NCBI RefSeq assembly: GCF_003369915.1
Contig: NW_022881603.1
Span: 30,191,522-30,255,521, forward strand
Direction: 5' to 3'
DNA from: Drosophila miranda
Taxonomy: Eukaryota; Arthropoda; Insecta; Diptera; Drosophilidae
DNA: 64,000 bases
Part shown: positions 11,737 through 22,605 of the stretch, piece by piece
Numbering within the stretch: position 1 is the stretch's first letter
Layout: every line of letters begins with the position of its first letter
Notes under the pieces: model-generated
What the model saw: only the letters and a program-made list of their open reading frames with translations
Told to the model about the DNA's origin: nothing
The model's database searches: none
Translations under genes and position numbers: made by a program

Positions 11737-12243
11737 TATGGCAATGTTAAAAAAGGGTTATTAGATATTTAAAGGGAACTATTGATATGAAGCTTATATT
11801 TAAAAAGAATACATCATTTGAAAATACATTAGTTGGCTATGTAGACTCCGATTGGGGTAGTAATGAGATTGATAGAAAAAGTACGTGTTATTTGTTTAAA
11901 ATGTTCGATTCCAATTTAATTTGTTGGCCCTATTTGAAGCTGTAAGAGAAGCTTTATGGCTAAAGTCTCTTCTAAATAGTATTAATCTTAAACTCGACAG
12001 GCCCATTAAAATTTATGAAGACAACCAAGGCTGTATTAGCATTGCAAATAATCCCTCATGTCATAAAAGAGCAAAGCATATTGATATAAAATATCATTTT
12101 TCAAGAGAACAGAAAGAAACTAATGAGATTTCTCTTGAGTATATTAATACAGACAACCAACTTGCTGACATCTTCACGAAGCCACTACCTGCTGGAAGAT
12201 TTGCGGAACTGCGGAACAATTTAGGACTACTACAAGAAGAATG
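11737..12243 (+). pseudogene. copia RNase H, internally deleted
   Basis: After the LINE fragment copia resumes with RYLKGTIDMKLIFKKN. SYVDSDWG-like residues carry the first RNase H Asp (about 11840), and frame 11921-12244 runs from LFEAVREALWLKSLL to FTKPLPAGRFAELRNNLGLLQEE. Between CYLFKMFDSNLICW and LFEAVREA about 18 codons are missing, including the catalytic Glu region, and a frameshift results. Confidence 0.85.
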
Positions 12244-12590
12244 ATTCCAATTTAAGGAAAACATGAACATGATGCTTTATTAACAAATTTATTACATTAA
12301 TTCATATTTAATTTTTTTTTTTATTGTTTTTTTTTTTATTTGAACCAAAAGAACCAATGAATTGTTAAAGTAATTTAATTTTATGTTAATCTAATTTTAA
12401 AGTGATCTGGTCGGGTTTTTCTGGGTTTTCCCCGTATCCTTAGAGCAAATGCTAGATCACATAACACTTCCCAGAATGCACACCAACCACATTAGAATAA
12501 CAATTGAATGTTACCTTTTTGATTTAATGATGAAAACATTTTTTTTTATTTTTATGATTTTGATGATTAATGTTATTTTTGAGGGGGGCG

Positions 12591-12855
12591 TGTTGGAATA
12601 CGCCTATTCCCACATTCAAATAATAACATTAAATACTATTAAATAATACTATCGATATATTAAGTATTATTATGTAAAGTTAGTCTGGTCACACTTGAAG
12701 TGTCCTCTTTCCTTTCTGATCTCGAATCGAATGTACGTGGTACCGGTGTTGCAGTGAAAAAGTAATCAAGAAATACATATGTAAATAATCTTTAAAGAAA
12801 AATATAACTTGGTACTGTCATTCGTTTACTAATTGTCATAGCTAGTTATCCAATA
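12591..12855 (+). repeat. copia 3' LTR (265 bp)
   Basis: Identical by eye to 3875-4139. It is preceded by a GAGGGGGGCG polypurine tract (12581-12590) and followed by the target duplication AGCCA (12856-12860). Confidence 0.95.
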
Positions 12856-13343
12856 AGCCAAAAGCGCCGAGCTTGATACCTTCTGTCCACCGCCAGATAC
12901 GATCCACCCAAGCCGGGTCTTCTGCAGAAGAGGCAGTCCATCGGTGAGTTTGATTTGCCCTACGCAGAGGAGATCATAAAAAACGCTCGCACCAATGAGA
13001 AGATCAACCCGTTGAGGATTGAAAAATGCAGGATCAGCGAGCTGAATGTTAGATGGAATACGCCAATCGGATACATTTACTGTCATACTTGGTTGAGAAT
13101 CGGTAATCGTGGGGGCGATGAGAGCAGTAAGTGTAGTTGTGTAAGCAGAGGTGCGAGAATGCATACACATGCTTATGGTGGATCCCTCAGTAGAAACGCT
13201 GGTATCGCCCAGCCCAGACACAAGTGCAGACGATTGAGTTCTCCTAAGCTGAAGCTGCTGGGCGAACCTGGATGTGACGAGATGCAGCTGCGATCCTGAA
13301 TCTAAGATGGCACGACAAGGAACTCAAACGCCAGACCGATTCT

Positions 13344-14712
13344 TTACGAGAACCACGGCTGTAGCCAGAAGCACGACATCAGAGTGAAGACCTTGGGCAG
13401 CAAGAGAGGTAGACGAAGGTAGAGACGAGCTGCTAGCAGAATTTTGAGCAACGGAAAGAGTGTCCGGTTGATCGGCCAGATCGGGAGGAGTAATACCTGC
13501 AACAAACTATGATGCCTACCGCCGCATACTCGACATTTTCCACTATTGCATGCGCGGGTCCGGTGCCCCGGCTTTAGGCAATTGAAGCATAGGGAAAGCT
13601 TCTTCACTTCTTTGTGGCGCAGCAACGGTGAGAGATTTCCGAATATCTTGCACGAGTATATTCCATGGCACGCTGAGTGGCAAAAGACGCATACAGACGG
13701 GTCGGCGGAAGAGTTGGAAGCTACAAACGTTTTCTTAACCTGCGTATAGGAATGGTTTTTTCCCACCTGATCGCTACTAGCGTGTGTCGCTGTAGCATAT
13801 TCCAACCGCTCCATTTTCTGGCAGCGTTGCTGCAAGAATTCGAAGAATTCCTCTGCGGTAGGTATAGCATCCGACGATGTGTGCTCCTCCCATTTGGTTT
13901 GCGTCTTCGAATCCAACTTCTGCAGCAGCATGTTGATGACCATGAATCCTGAAATCTCCTCAGCAGTTCCCAATGTCTGCAACGCTCGCATGTGTAAATT
14001 GACTGCATCCGAAAACTCCCGAAGCCTTTTAGCAGAAGGCGAGTCTACCCTCTTTAGCCCAAGAATCTTCTTTATGTGTGCCTGGAAAACAAGTCTTTTG
14101 TTATTAAAGCGTTTATTAAGTATATCCAGAGCCGCACGATAATTGGCACTGGAGAGCTCTAACGATCGAACCGAATCCAAAGCCGCATCAGCGAGGCAAG
14201 AGCGAAGGTGCTGGAATTTCTCGATGTCACTGAGATCCGCATCCGCTTCAATCACCGATTTGAACATTGCCATAAAATCCGAGAACTCGACGTATCCACC
14301 AGAAAATTTAGGCACCTTCAGCTCAGGAAGTCGCTGCTTGTGAGCCATGATGATGGTACTATGTCATGGCAGCGGCGTGTGACTGGCTTACTTCAACAGC
14401 AGCCAGCAACTCAGCTTTCAACGATATGAAAAGAGTATCGAAGATTTCGCGCAGCTCACTCCCAATCTCGTTTTGATCGAGAGCCTCCAACTCATTATGG
14501 GCCTTATTAAATTCCTCTCGAATTTCTGCCAACATATCAAGGCGCACCTCGACTTCCGCGGCGGTCAGCTTATCGATTTTATTCCCCGCGAAGGATTCGC
14601 CAAGCCTGTGCAATCGATCATATAATGACTGACTTTTACGCTTATACAGACTCAGTCTGGAATCAGCCACCACAATATTTCCGCCCGCGCCTGTATTCGG
14701 ATCGTTGTCCAT
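13344..14712 (-). pseudogene. BEL/Pao gag (two frames)
   Basis: The N-terminal frame from MDNDPNTGAGGN (14712) to HAAAMT ends in TAG near 14361. The next frame, from MAHKQRLPELKVPKFSGGYVEFSDFMAMF (14348), is the DUF1759-like gag core conserved in BEL elements. It reaches the CCHC knuckle and then loses frame near 13500. Such gag proteins form the particle and bind RNA. Confidence 0.82.
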
Positions 14713-15050
14713 GTTAACCGTTGTGCAATTCGACACAACAACGGAAAATGAAATACCGCTTAAGCGACGATGTATAGACGCGAGAGCGAGAATGCAAGAC
14801 ACGCAAAGTCAAGAACCGCGGCTGCAGCTGCGCAGAGAATGAGAGATTCGACGCTTAAAGTACCGGAATTTGTCTATAAATATTCCAGCTGCACTCTCAC
14901 TGAATTTGCACTTTAAACTGTTTTTCAACGTGCACCCAAATGTATTTGTTGATAGTTAAACTACCCAACAACAAAATATTGTATAAATAATAAGTGTTTT
15001 AACGGAACGCGATTAAGCAATGGTTTTATATCACGTCGGGGGGTCACCAA

Positions 15051-15500
15051 TGTTTGAGATGCCAAGCTTTTTTGGCACCTATGTGTTTCAAAAATGAAAA
15101 GAGATTTTGGGTTAAACTTTATAATTCGTATTTAATCTTGGTGGCTTAGCGGAAGCCGATTGCTTGCTATTGCCAGATAAACTTTATGCGAGATCGATAT
15201 GCAACCAATGCGCAGATGGGTTAGCATAGAACTAAACTATAGACGACGGCGTTAGATCAAAGTGATTGCCGAAGTGGCGGCAGCAGATCAAAGTAGTTGC
15301 CGAAGTGGCGGCGGCAGAGAGCCCCTTTAGCGGGAGAGCGCAGCAGCTCTGCAGAACGTCAACGTTTAACAACATAGGCGGCTCTCTCTGCTCATACAAT
15401 AATAATTTTAAAGTTACGGTTATTCTTCAGCGGCTGGCCCGAACCCAGTTCATGCACATTTATTTGACCAAAATACACTGAGAATAGTCTTACGATTCAA
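15051..15500 (-). repeat. BEL/Pao 5' LTR (outer edge approximate)
   Basis: The inner edge is defined by TG at 15051 (CA on the element strand) directly next to the primer-binding region. No second LTR is in the window, so the outer edge at about 15500 is a guess based on a CA before unrelated AT-rich sequence. Confidence 0.5.
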
Positions 15501-16072
15501 CACTCTATATACTCGTATATTTTGTTACTTTCTGCGCATTTAAAAAAGTTAAAATTACATACACTTTGTTTACCAGATTTCCTACACATTTAAAATGGCC
15601 CTAGAGACTACTTGCAGGGATTGTTGCTCTTGTGTGTTTATAATACTAGAGGAAATTGTTAACTATTGATATCTAAGCTTAATTTTTTGTGATTGTTTTT
15701 GTGTGTGTTGAATGAATGTTTATATGAAATATGTGTATGATTAAATAATGCCTCAATCTGCTGCGGAAATCAATCAAAGATTACTTTTTAAAAGAGATTA
15801 CTCCTCCGATTCCATCTCGGTCATAATTGTGTGTGCATGAATATATGTATAGGTATAAGTAAATGTTGTTTAAAATTATTCAACTGTGTGTTTCACTTTT
15901 GATTATGGTTTAATGCTACGATTAAACAATTTCTTTTCAATAGTTAACCAAATTTATAACAATTTGTATATTTTCTTATTGTATTTTTCCTTTTTGGATT
16001 ACTAATTTTGAGCAGTTTGGGCAGAAACATCAAAAAATTACAATATATAATATTAAAAAAAAATGGTTTGCA
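15501..16072. other. AT-rich sequence, kintoun 3' flank
   Basis: No gene is seen. The part nearest 16073 is probably the kintoun 3' untranslated region, on the minus strand. I recognise nothing else here. Confidence 0.5.
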
Positions 16073-19055
16073 TTACATCTCATCGTCTTCATCATCCATT
16101 TCAAACATCATGGCATCATTCTTGGCATCGGCATCGGCGTGGTCCTGGCGAGTGCGATAGGACTTCGAGTTGCTGTCCGTACGGTGGGAAGCAGATGCTC
16201 CAGTCAGATCCAGTCCGCTATCGTGGAGCTTGTTGCCTGATGGTTCCCCTTGCTGCTGGTAAAATGAAGAAGACATCAATCAGTTCGGACAGACGACATT
16301 TGGAGGACATGTGAAGGCGAAATATATTCTAGTGGCACATCAATTAACACGTTTTAAAATAGCTGTCGTCACATTCGACCCAATCAAACTTTGGCTCTAT
16401 TTAAATTCACAAATCCACTCAAACAAAGAGTTGGATCAATATTTGGCGTCTGGTCTGAGGCAAATTCCGACCAAAAAACGAAAATTCGCTGATGGCCACT
16501 AATTGAATTAACAGCGTAACAAGCTCTCATTAATTAGATCAGTCGAATCTGCCTTGATCTTACCTTGAGGGCGGTGTCACGGGTCTCCTCGTAGTCTGCC
16601 GAATCCCCCTCGCTGAGGCGACGCTGCTGAGCACGCAATTTGCAATTGCGACGCTTCTGGTTCTTCTTGCGCTGACCGAGGATGCTTGAGTCGTGTCTGT
16701 GGAAAAACACACATCAAATTTATTCATTTACTATACTTATTTATTCGTAGAACTCACCTAAACACTTGCTTCATGATTTGGTCATTAAATCTAACAGTCT
16801 TCTTGCAGCTCTCCGAAAGGCCTTCCTCGGTCCGATCTTCCTCGGGAATTCCATTAAAAGATTGCGAGAACAGAGAGCCCGATGCATCCACAGAACAGGA
16901 GTGCGAGGAGAAGCCACAGTCATCGATGGAGGAACAGCTGTCCGATATGGACGGTCTCGGACCGTAGCGACTGAACCGCTTGAGGATTCCCCTATTGACA
17001 TTCTCGCTGCGAATGGTGCTATCGTTGCACTCCGAGTAGCTGCGTTGCTTGCGCTGTGGCACCATGGGTGTCGTGGCATCCTTCTTGCGTCCCAGTGGAC
17101 CGTCCTGCTGGTCGAGCATTTCCTCACACGCAGACTCCGAGTAGGAGCGCTGCTTCTTGTTTCGCTTGCGTTGCTTCTTGCTTGGCTTTTTATGCAGCTG
17201 CTGCCGTTGCTCATCATCCTCCTCCGTGGTGATGGAACTGTGTGGTGTGCGTACGCTGATGACCACGGCATCATCCGTGCGTATAATCTGTACGTCCCTG
17301 GGGGGGTTGGGCTCGCACCCATTATTTTTATCGGTTTTTGGCTTGTAGTGCCCGTAGACCTGATATTCTTTGAGACCGTTGGCATGCAGACCGGCCAGAT
17401 AGCTCGTTGGGGCCTTGCTCTCGGCAACGAGAAACAGCTTCATTATCACATTGTTGTCCCAGGCCTCTGCTTCGATGCTTTCGATACAGTGATCCTTATG
17501 GTACTCCTCCATATCCACGGACGGTAGCTCCATATAGAAGGCATAGTGCGTGGGATAGTAGCCACTGCGAATGGTGGCAAACTTCACGGATACGCTCCCC
17601 TCCGTCTTCAATGTCACGATGGAATCCGGCTGGACGTGGGCCACATCCAGAACAAAGGCCATGGCATTGTCAAGCGCATTGCAGTCGAATTTGGGCAGTT
17701 GATAGTGCACGGAATCCTTTAAGAACGTACTGTGTGTCAGGGCGGGCGGATCAGGGGATGCAGCTGTCTCTGTGGATGATTGGAGATGAAATTGGATGAG
17801 AAACGGATCAGGCAGAAAGAACTGTTCGAGCGTTTCACCTACCTAACTCAGGGGTTTCCGGCATGTCCCCATCGGCATCATCCTCCACGGGGGACTCACT
17901 GCTAGAATGCAGCTCCACTCCGCTGTCCTCGCGACTGAGGTAGCGTAGTGTGTCGTGCATCTGGCGCTGCTGGTTAACACTCTTGCGCACCACAGGCAGG
18001 GTGATGCTGAGGCGACGCTTCTCAGTGTCAGAGCGGGCATTGCCAGCCTTGTCGTCCACAACAAAGGGCAAATCAAGCTTGAGACGGTACTTGGCACCCA
18101 GTCGCTCGCTCAGCAGATGGACTGACTTGGCTGTGACATCCAGCTGGCATTCGGCAGTGGATCGGAGTAGGGGCAGTTCAATCTCCACGACAAGGGAGCG
18201 CGGCACGGTCACATGCAGCTTGGCATCGAGCTCATCGGTGTACTCCGACAGGTCCACCTCGTGGCTTTGCTTGATGGAATACTTGGGCACCGCGAACTCC
18301 GGCACTGGTGCCGCCTTGGTTTTCATGGGTAGAATTTTCGGCTCTGAATTGTAGGCGGGTGGCTTCGTGGGGTACATATGCTCGAGGGGATGCGGTTCCT
18401 GCTCCTCCGGTGTGGGATTGGCGGCCAGCTTGCGTATCACAGTGGGTCGGGCTATGCCCTTGTAATCCAGCTTGGAATACTTCAGATTGGCACGGTCCAG
18501 GGCTACCTCGTACTCGCGCTCGACGGCGTCCAGCGCTGTGTCGATCAAAGCTTTTCGAAACTGGGAGTCACGGGTGGCCAGGTGCAGGGCATCCGGATGG
18601 AAGACCACATCAAAGACCTTGCAGTGGTCGTTCTTCGCATCGCAGTCGTCCCGCCCCCTCGTCTGGGCCATGGGTATGGACCAGCTTAGGCCACGACCAC
18701 CTGTCTCCGGATTCATGCCCACCTCGCTGTTGGGCTGGGCAACCTCCGGCGAACTGGCAATGTTGATGAAGCATTTCAACTCACCGTCAATGGACGTCTT
18801 CACCACAAATCCCGGCTTGGGGTGTACGAATTTAATGTCAACGCCTCGCTCCTTCTCCAACTGCGTAGTCTCCTGCTCGTAGATCTTGCGGTTCTCCGGG
18901 TCTTGGACCTCCTCGACGTAATCGAAGAATAGCTTGCGGAACTCCTCCTTGCTGAGCGCCTCGCGGATGCCCTCGAACTCGTCCTTGGTTATGTCGGCGC
19001 GCTCTTCATTATGGAGCTTTGAGTGTTTCTTACGTGAGGCGGCGGCAGTTGACAT
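16073..19055 (-). CDS. Ktu: Kintoun / dynein axonemal assembly factor 2
   Basis: The family (Kintoun/DNAAF2/PF13) is a cytoplasmic co-chaperone for preassembly of axonemal dynein arms, so the gene matters for sperm and sensory cilia. Exons (minus): 19055-17843, 17769-16758, 16696-16564 and 16255-16073. Phases agree and give about 846 codons, close to the fly protein. I chose MSTAAASRKKHSK at 19055 over the in-frame ATG seven codons upstream because it matches the known fly start. The N-terminal third is the PIH1 domain (DVKFVHPKPGFVVKTS to the VIRKLAANPTPEE region). The middle holds a CS/alpha-crystallin-like part, and the C-terminal half is basic and Ser-rich with GILKRFSRYGPRPS and KKTVRFNDQ, a PP1-docking-like KTVRF. 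No disabling lesion is seen. Confidence 0.93.
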
Positions 19056-19812
19056 AGCGCTCTGTCTGACGATCACTACACAATAGCTCTAACGGCTCTC
19101 TCGGATATATGATCTCTCTTCCCGCACTTGCACTTGCACTTGGATATTTCTTACACAAATAATATTTTCTGGATATTTTTTATTTTCGATTTGTTGGGGA
19201 TTTTTTTTTTTTTTTTCCGTTGAAAATGCCTCTGAAACCGTCAAGCTGTGCTTCTGGAAAGAGAAAAAGGTGAACGAAACAATTAAGAACGGCTGATGCA
19301 ATGCCAGTGGAAGTACATTTGTATTGGAAACAGTGATAACGGAAACTACCGGCAGGAATATAACGCTCTTAAGAGTTTCACCTACAATTGCCCTAGGTCT
19401 TGTCTTGGCTTCCCTTCCCCCGTTCAGCAAAATGAAATCTCACCCAAATAAATATAGGTATCACGAAATTCTAATCTTCATGTACAGGTAATCGTAAAAA
19501 TTTTAATTTTATGACGCAGTAAGGTCGTCTGCCAAAATTTCCCGGCCCGACTGTGTTTTGGTAACTTGTATAGTGGTGTGGTAGTGTAGTGGCCGGCGGA
19601 CACAAGAATCGCATTATGTAAGCAGCGTGTGGTCCATGCGTATTTTATTTGTTCAGCAATAAATAAACAAATTGCGTAGTTTCATTTCTTAGATCCCTCT
19701 TCCTCTCTCCCTACTTACTCACTTGTGTGTTTATTACGGTGCTTGCGCGGCGAGCGAGAATTTAGAAATGAGGCGAGAGCTACACGAAATGCCGGCTGTT
19801 GGGGTCGGTCGG
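19056..19812. other. intergenic region between kintoun and saxophone
   Basis: Kintoun and saxophone are transcribed divergently from here. The kintoun 5' flank lies on the left. A poly(T) run sits at 19202-19216. No gene is seen. Confidence 0.6.
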
Positions 19813-22605
19813 CACTGAGAGAACAGCGAATAGCGTGGAGGAGCTGCGCAGAGAGGGGCTCTTGATAAGCGAAAAAACCACTTGCCCCCAATTGTTTGTG
19901 TTTGCCTCTGCTGTTAGCGAGGTTCTCTATGTATTGTGTTCCCCCATGTAGTGCGATTTGTTGCGCAGCCATACTAAATGTTATGGTTTCCTTCGTATTT
20001 ACCACCACCACTTAGTACACTTAGTACCAATGATAATAATGTAAGTAACATGTATTCACATGCAAGCACAAGTCTGGAAAAGAGTTAGGGGAATAGAAGA
20101 CTCTTCAGTTTGTGTGTATCTTTCCTTTCCCAGAGGAAAACTAGGAAAATTATAACAGTTACGTGACCAAACACATGTTCGGAGTGGAGCGTGGGTAGGG
20201 GGAAGGAAGGAAAACTCTTGTTTGATCGATACAGAGTAAAACTAATTGATTTTCTCTAATGATGTGAAACCGGTCGGACCAAACTTGATATTAAAGGAGG
20301 GCCTATACTGGTCGGCGAAGAAATCATATAAACAGCCATCGACAGTCCTGAATATGTACATATGAATGTAGGTGCCATGCCTTTCCATGTATTAGATATG
20401 GAACAACAAATCTGCATCGCCTCTTGCAGGCCTACTTTAGAGACCTTTCCAAACTGAAGAAGAGAAAAACTTGAATAGAGAACCAAACTTACCTTCAAAT
20501 CGAGTTCATATGCGTTTAGTTTAGCAGAATTAAAAACAATACAATTTTGTTTTGTTAGTTGAAAATGCCTTTTTTTTAATACCAGTTCCGCTGACGTTCT
20601 AGAAACTATTTTGGTTCGACCGGCTCTAGAGCTGGGAGAAACAACGATGTTAGTATCGATTTTAGAAATATACCAAAATATACCATCTCATTTAAAAAAT
20701 ATACTTAAATATACTGACGAATTCAACTTCTATTATACATATTCCTTGATTCTGATATTCCGACAAATATTACTAGCTAGATAGAAATAGAACATTTTGC
20801 CATGCCCACATGATTTTATACAATTGATGAATCAATTTGTTACTTAACTGGCTTATCCTAAATACTTGCATTTATTGGATTTCGGCTAATTAGAGAAAAT
20901 TGTCACGTGGCGAATCACGTAAGTGAGTAATCGTTCCAATAGAGATTCCGTAGAATAATTCTGGCTAACTAAAATCTTTAGCTCTGCCCGCATAATTGTA
21001 CCCCATTGATGAATACATTTTCTACAATATTGGCTAGTTTTTAGTCCTTGCTTTTATTGTATTTTGGCTAAAACAAGGATTAAACAAAATAGTTCAACAA
21101 AAAAAACGTCGCAACGTTGTCATGTTATGTTTTGCATTTCATTTTTGACGATTTTCATTGGCCGTTTTAACCGGTTCGTAATGTGGCGGTATATTTAAAC
21201 CCAACAAGTTTATATGGATATATTATAAATGGTGAATAGCATATACATATTAAAACTAGCTTATCAGTGCCAATTTTAATGGCAGTCCCTGTGCTCCGTT
21301 AAAGTGAGCAAGTGGCAAGTACCTGCTGAATAGCATGATAGCAGGAAACGGCCGAGACAGAATGTCCGGATGTGTCGTGTTAATGTTCCCCAATAATTGC
21401 GGCATATTCACCCTTAGCGACTGCCCTATTGTGCTATTAAAGTGGTTCAGCCTGAATAGTATACATTAAGGGCCAATTTTTGCCGAACAACATTCTAAAT
21501 CTGCTCCACCGACTGAATATGAACATCACGTACATTTTCCGTTGGGTTGACCTTTTCAATGGTATAGATCCAAGTACAGTAATTAAAGTACATCATTTAA
21601 AAGTATGGAATGGGGATCATTGTTCTCAACCGGTTCAAAAAGAACCTGACCCGTTTCAAGTTCGGCTATTGCGACTAGCTAAATTATAGGGGGTTAAGAA
21701 CAGATTATTTATAAAAAAGGCACAGGCTAAATTCGGTATATTTGGTCGATGCCTTCGCGGTCACACTGACTGGCATCCTCTGGTCACACCACCCCCAAAA
21801 CGGAATGGAGCAATGGAGTCCCATTTATTTGTAGTTTTTCTATTGTCATTTTTGGTATGCAAAAATGCACGAGGTACGTTTGATTCGGTCTCGCGTTTTA
21901 GCTGGATGTGTCAGCAATCGGGAGCATATCGCAGACCGCCAATACGGTGGCTTCTGCAGCTCCCACAAAGTGATTTAAAAACTGCCTACGGCTATGGCTA
22001 TTGTGTGTGTTTGGACAGCCCTGATTTGTTTTCATATTCTACTGATCCGACCGATTGTGCTGCGTATATGTCGATGCGGGAGCTGAAAATAAGTTGGTTG
22101 CATTCAAATGAGTGAAAACTCGACGTACTCCGCCTGGGAAATGTCATTATATAAACGGGATTGTATGCTTTCGTGGGCGTACGAAGCATAAAAGTGCATT
22201 TTCTTAATGATTTACTCGCGCACACACACACACACGCACGCTCCGTGCGTATACAGAATTTTGTTTGTGGTGTGTGTACGCGACAGAGAGAGAGAGACGG
22301 TGTTTCGGTGTATGTGTAACATCTTCATGTTGTCTTGCAGCTGAAATCAGTGAGCGCCTGCGGGTAGTGTACAAAGAAATAGACATGGAATTGCCCGCTC
22401 ATATGAATGGAAAGGAGTTCCCAGCCGTGCCACAGAACTCGGTGCAAACGCATCCCAGGTGATATTCAAAAACAAATACATATTTACGTTAAGACTTGAA
22501 TTCATGGGTCATTATTTAAATCACTGGCATCCGGCTAGAAGTTAATTTGCTAATCCCTTTCACTACCCCCATTTCTCACGCTGCTTGTCTCTAAACAGGA
22601 GACAC
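19813..22605 (+). repeat. tandem duplication, left copy (saxophone 5' end)
   Basis: This unit of about 2.79 kb repeats at 22603-25391 with about 0.5 percent differences by eye, including a small indel near 20010/22800 and one near 21794. The join reads AAACAGGAGACACTGAGAG. The right end of the left unit lies 7 bp into saxophone exon 3 (GAGACAC), fused to the unit start (CACTGAGAG) with a shared CAC. It contains upstream sequence, exon 1 and exon 2 of saxophone. Confidence 0.95.
21813..22605 (+). pseudogene. duplicated saxophone exons 1-2 (plus 7 bp of exon 3)
   Basis: Exon 1 (21813-21873) encodes the signal peptide [20 protein letters not shown]. Exon 2 is 22341-22458 with intact splice sites. 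Exon 3 is cut after GAGACAC. The kinase part is absent, so this is not a full gene. If its promoter works, its exon 2 could splice over 2.9 kb to exon 3 of the complete copy (25385) in the right phase and yield a receptor with an altered N-terminus. Joining to the second exon 2 (118 bp) would shift the frame. Relative to the right copy, exon 2 differs at six of 14 bases (22362-22375), changing LEENQ to RVVYK. Confidence 0.85.

Larger units (their letters stand above)
3875..12855 (+). mobile_element. copia element inserted in the BEL/Pao element, itself interrupted
   Basis: It is flanked by identical 265-bp LTRs (3875-4139, 12591-12855) and by a 5-bp target duplication AGCCA (3870-3874 and 12856-12860). 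The copia primer-binding sequence follows the left LTR. The internal part has gag, integrase, RT and RNase H pieces in copia order. It is defective: most of gag and all of the protease are deleted at about 4600, a stop and frameshift sit near 5806, a further frameshift lies near 6850, and part of RNase H is deleted near 11925. A LINE (about 7105-11050) and a second LINE fragment (11345-11736) interrupt it. Removing it rejoins the BEL reading frame around 12861/3869, confirming the insertion order. Confidence 0.95.
12856..15500 (-). mobile_element. BEL/Pao retrotransposon, 5' part (LTR, gag, protease)
   Basis: This is the proximal half of the element at 2712-3874, minus strand. From right to left it holds an LTR (inner edge 15051, where the minus strand ends CA), a primer-binding region reading TGGTGACCCCCCGACGTGA, gag in two pieces, CCHC knuckles (CFNCLKPGHRTRACNSGKC, about 13600-13545), and a protease segment. 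The protease segment is frame 13221-12861, with VDLLIGASVFYDLL and LLQKTRLGWIVSG. The frame then continues at 3869 once copia is removed. Gag has a stop between 14359 and 14348 and a frameshift after the knuckles near 13500. The outer LTR end is uncertain. Confidence 0.85.

Noticed and set aside
19715..20498. Minus-strand open frames (98 and 80 codons) that recur in the second unit at 22550-23285
   Set aside because: Their conservation is explained by the recent tandem duplication. They have no known domain.
21480..21689. 69-codon open frame present identically in both saxophone units
   Set aside because: Same reason: a duplicated upstream region with no start context or family match.
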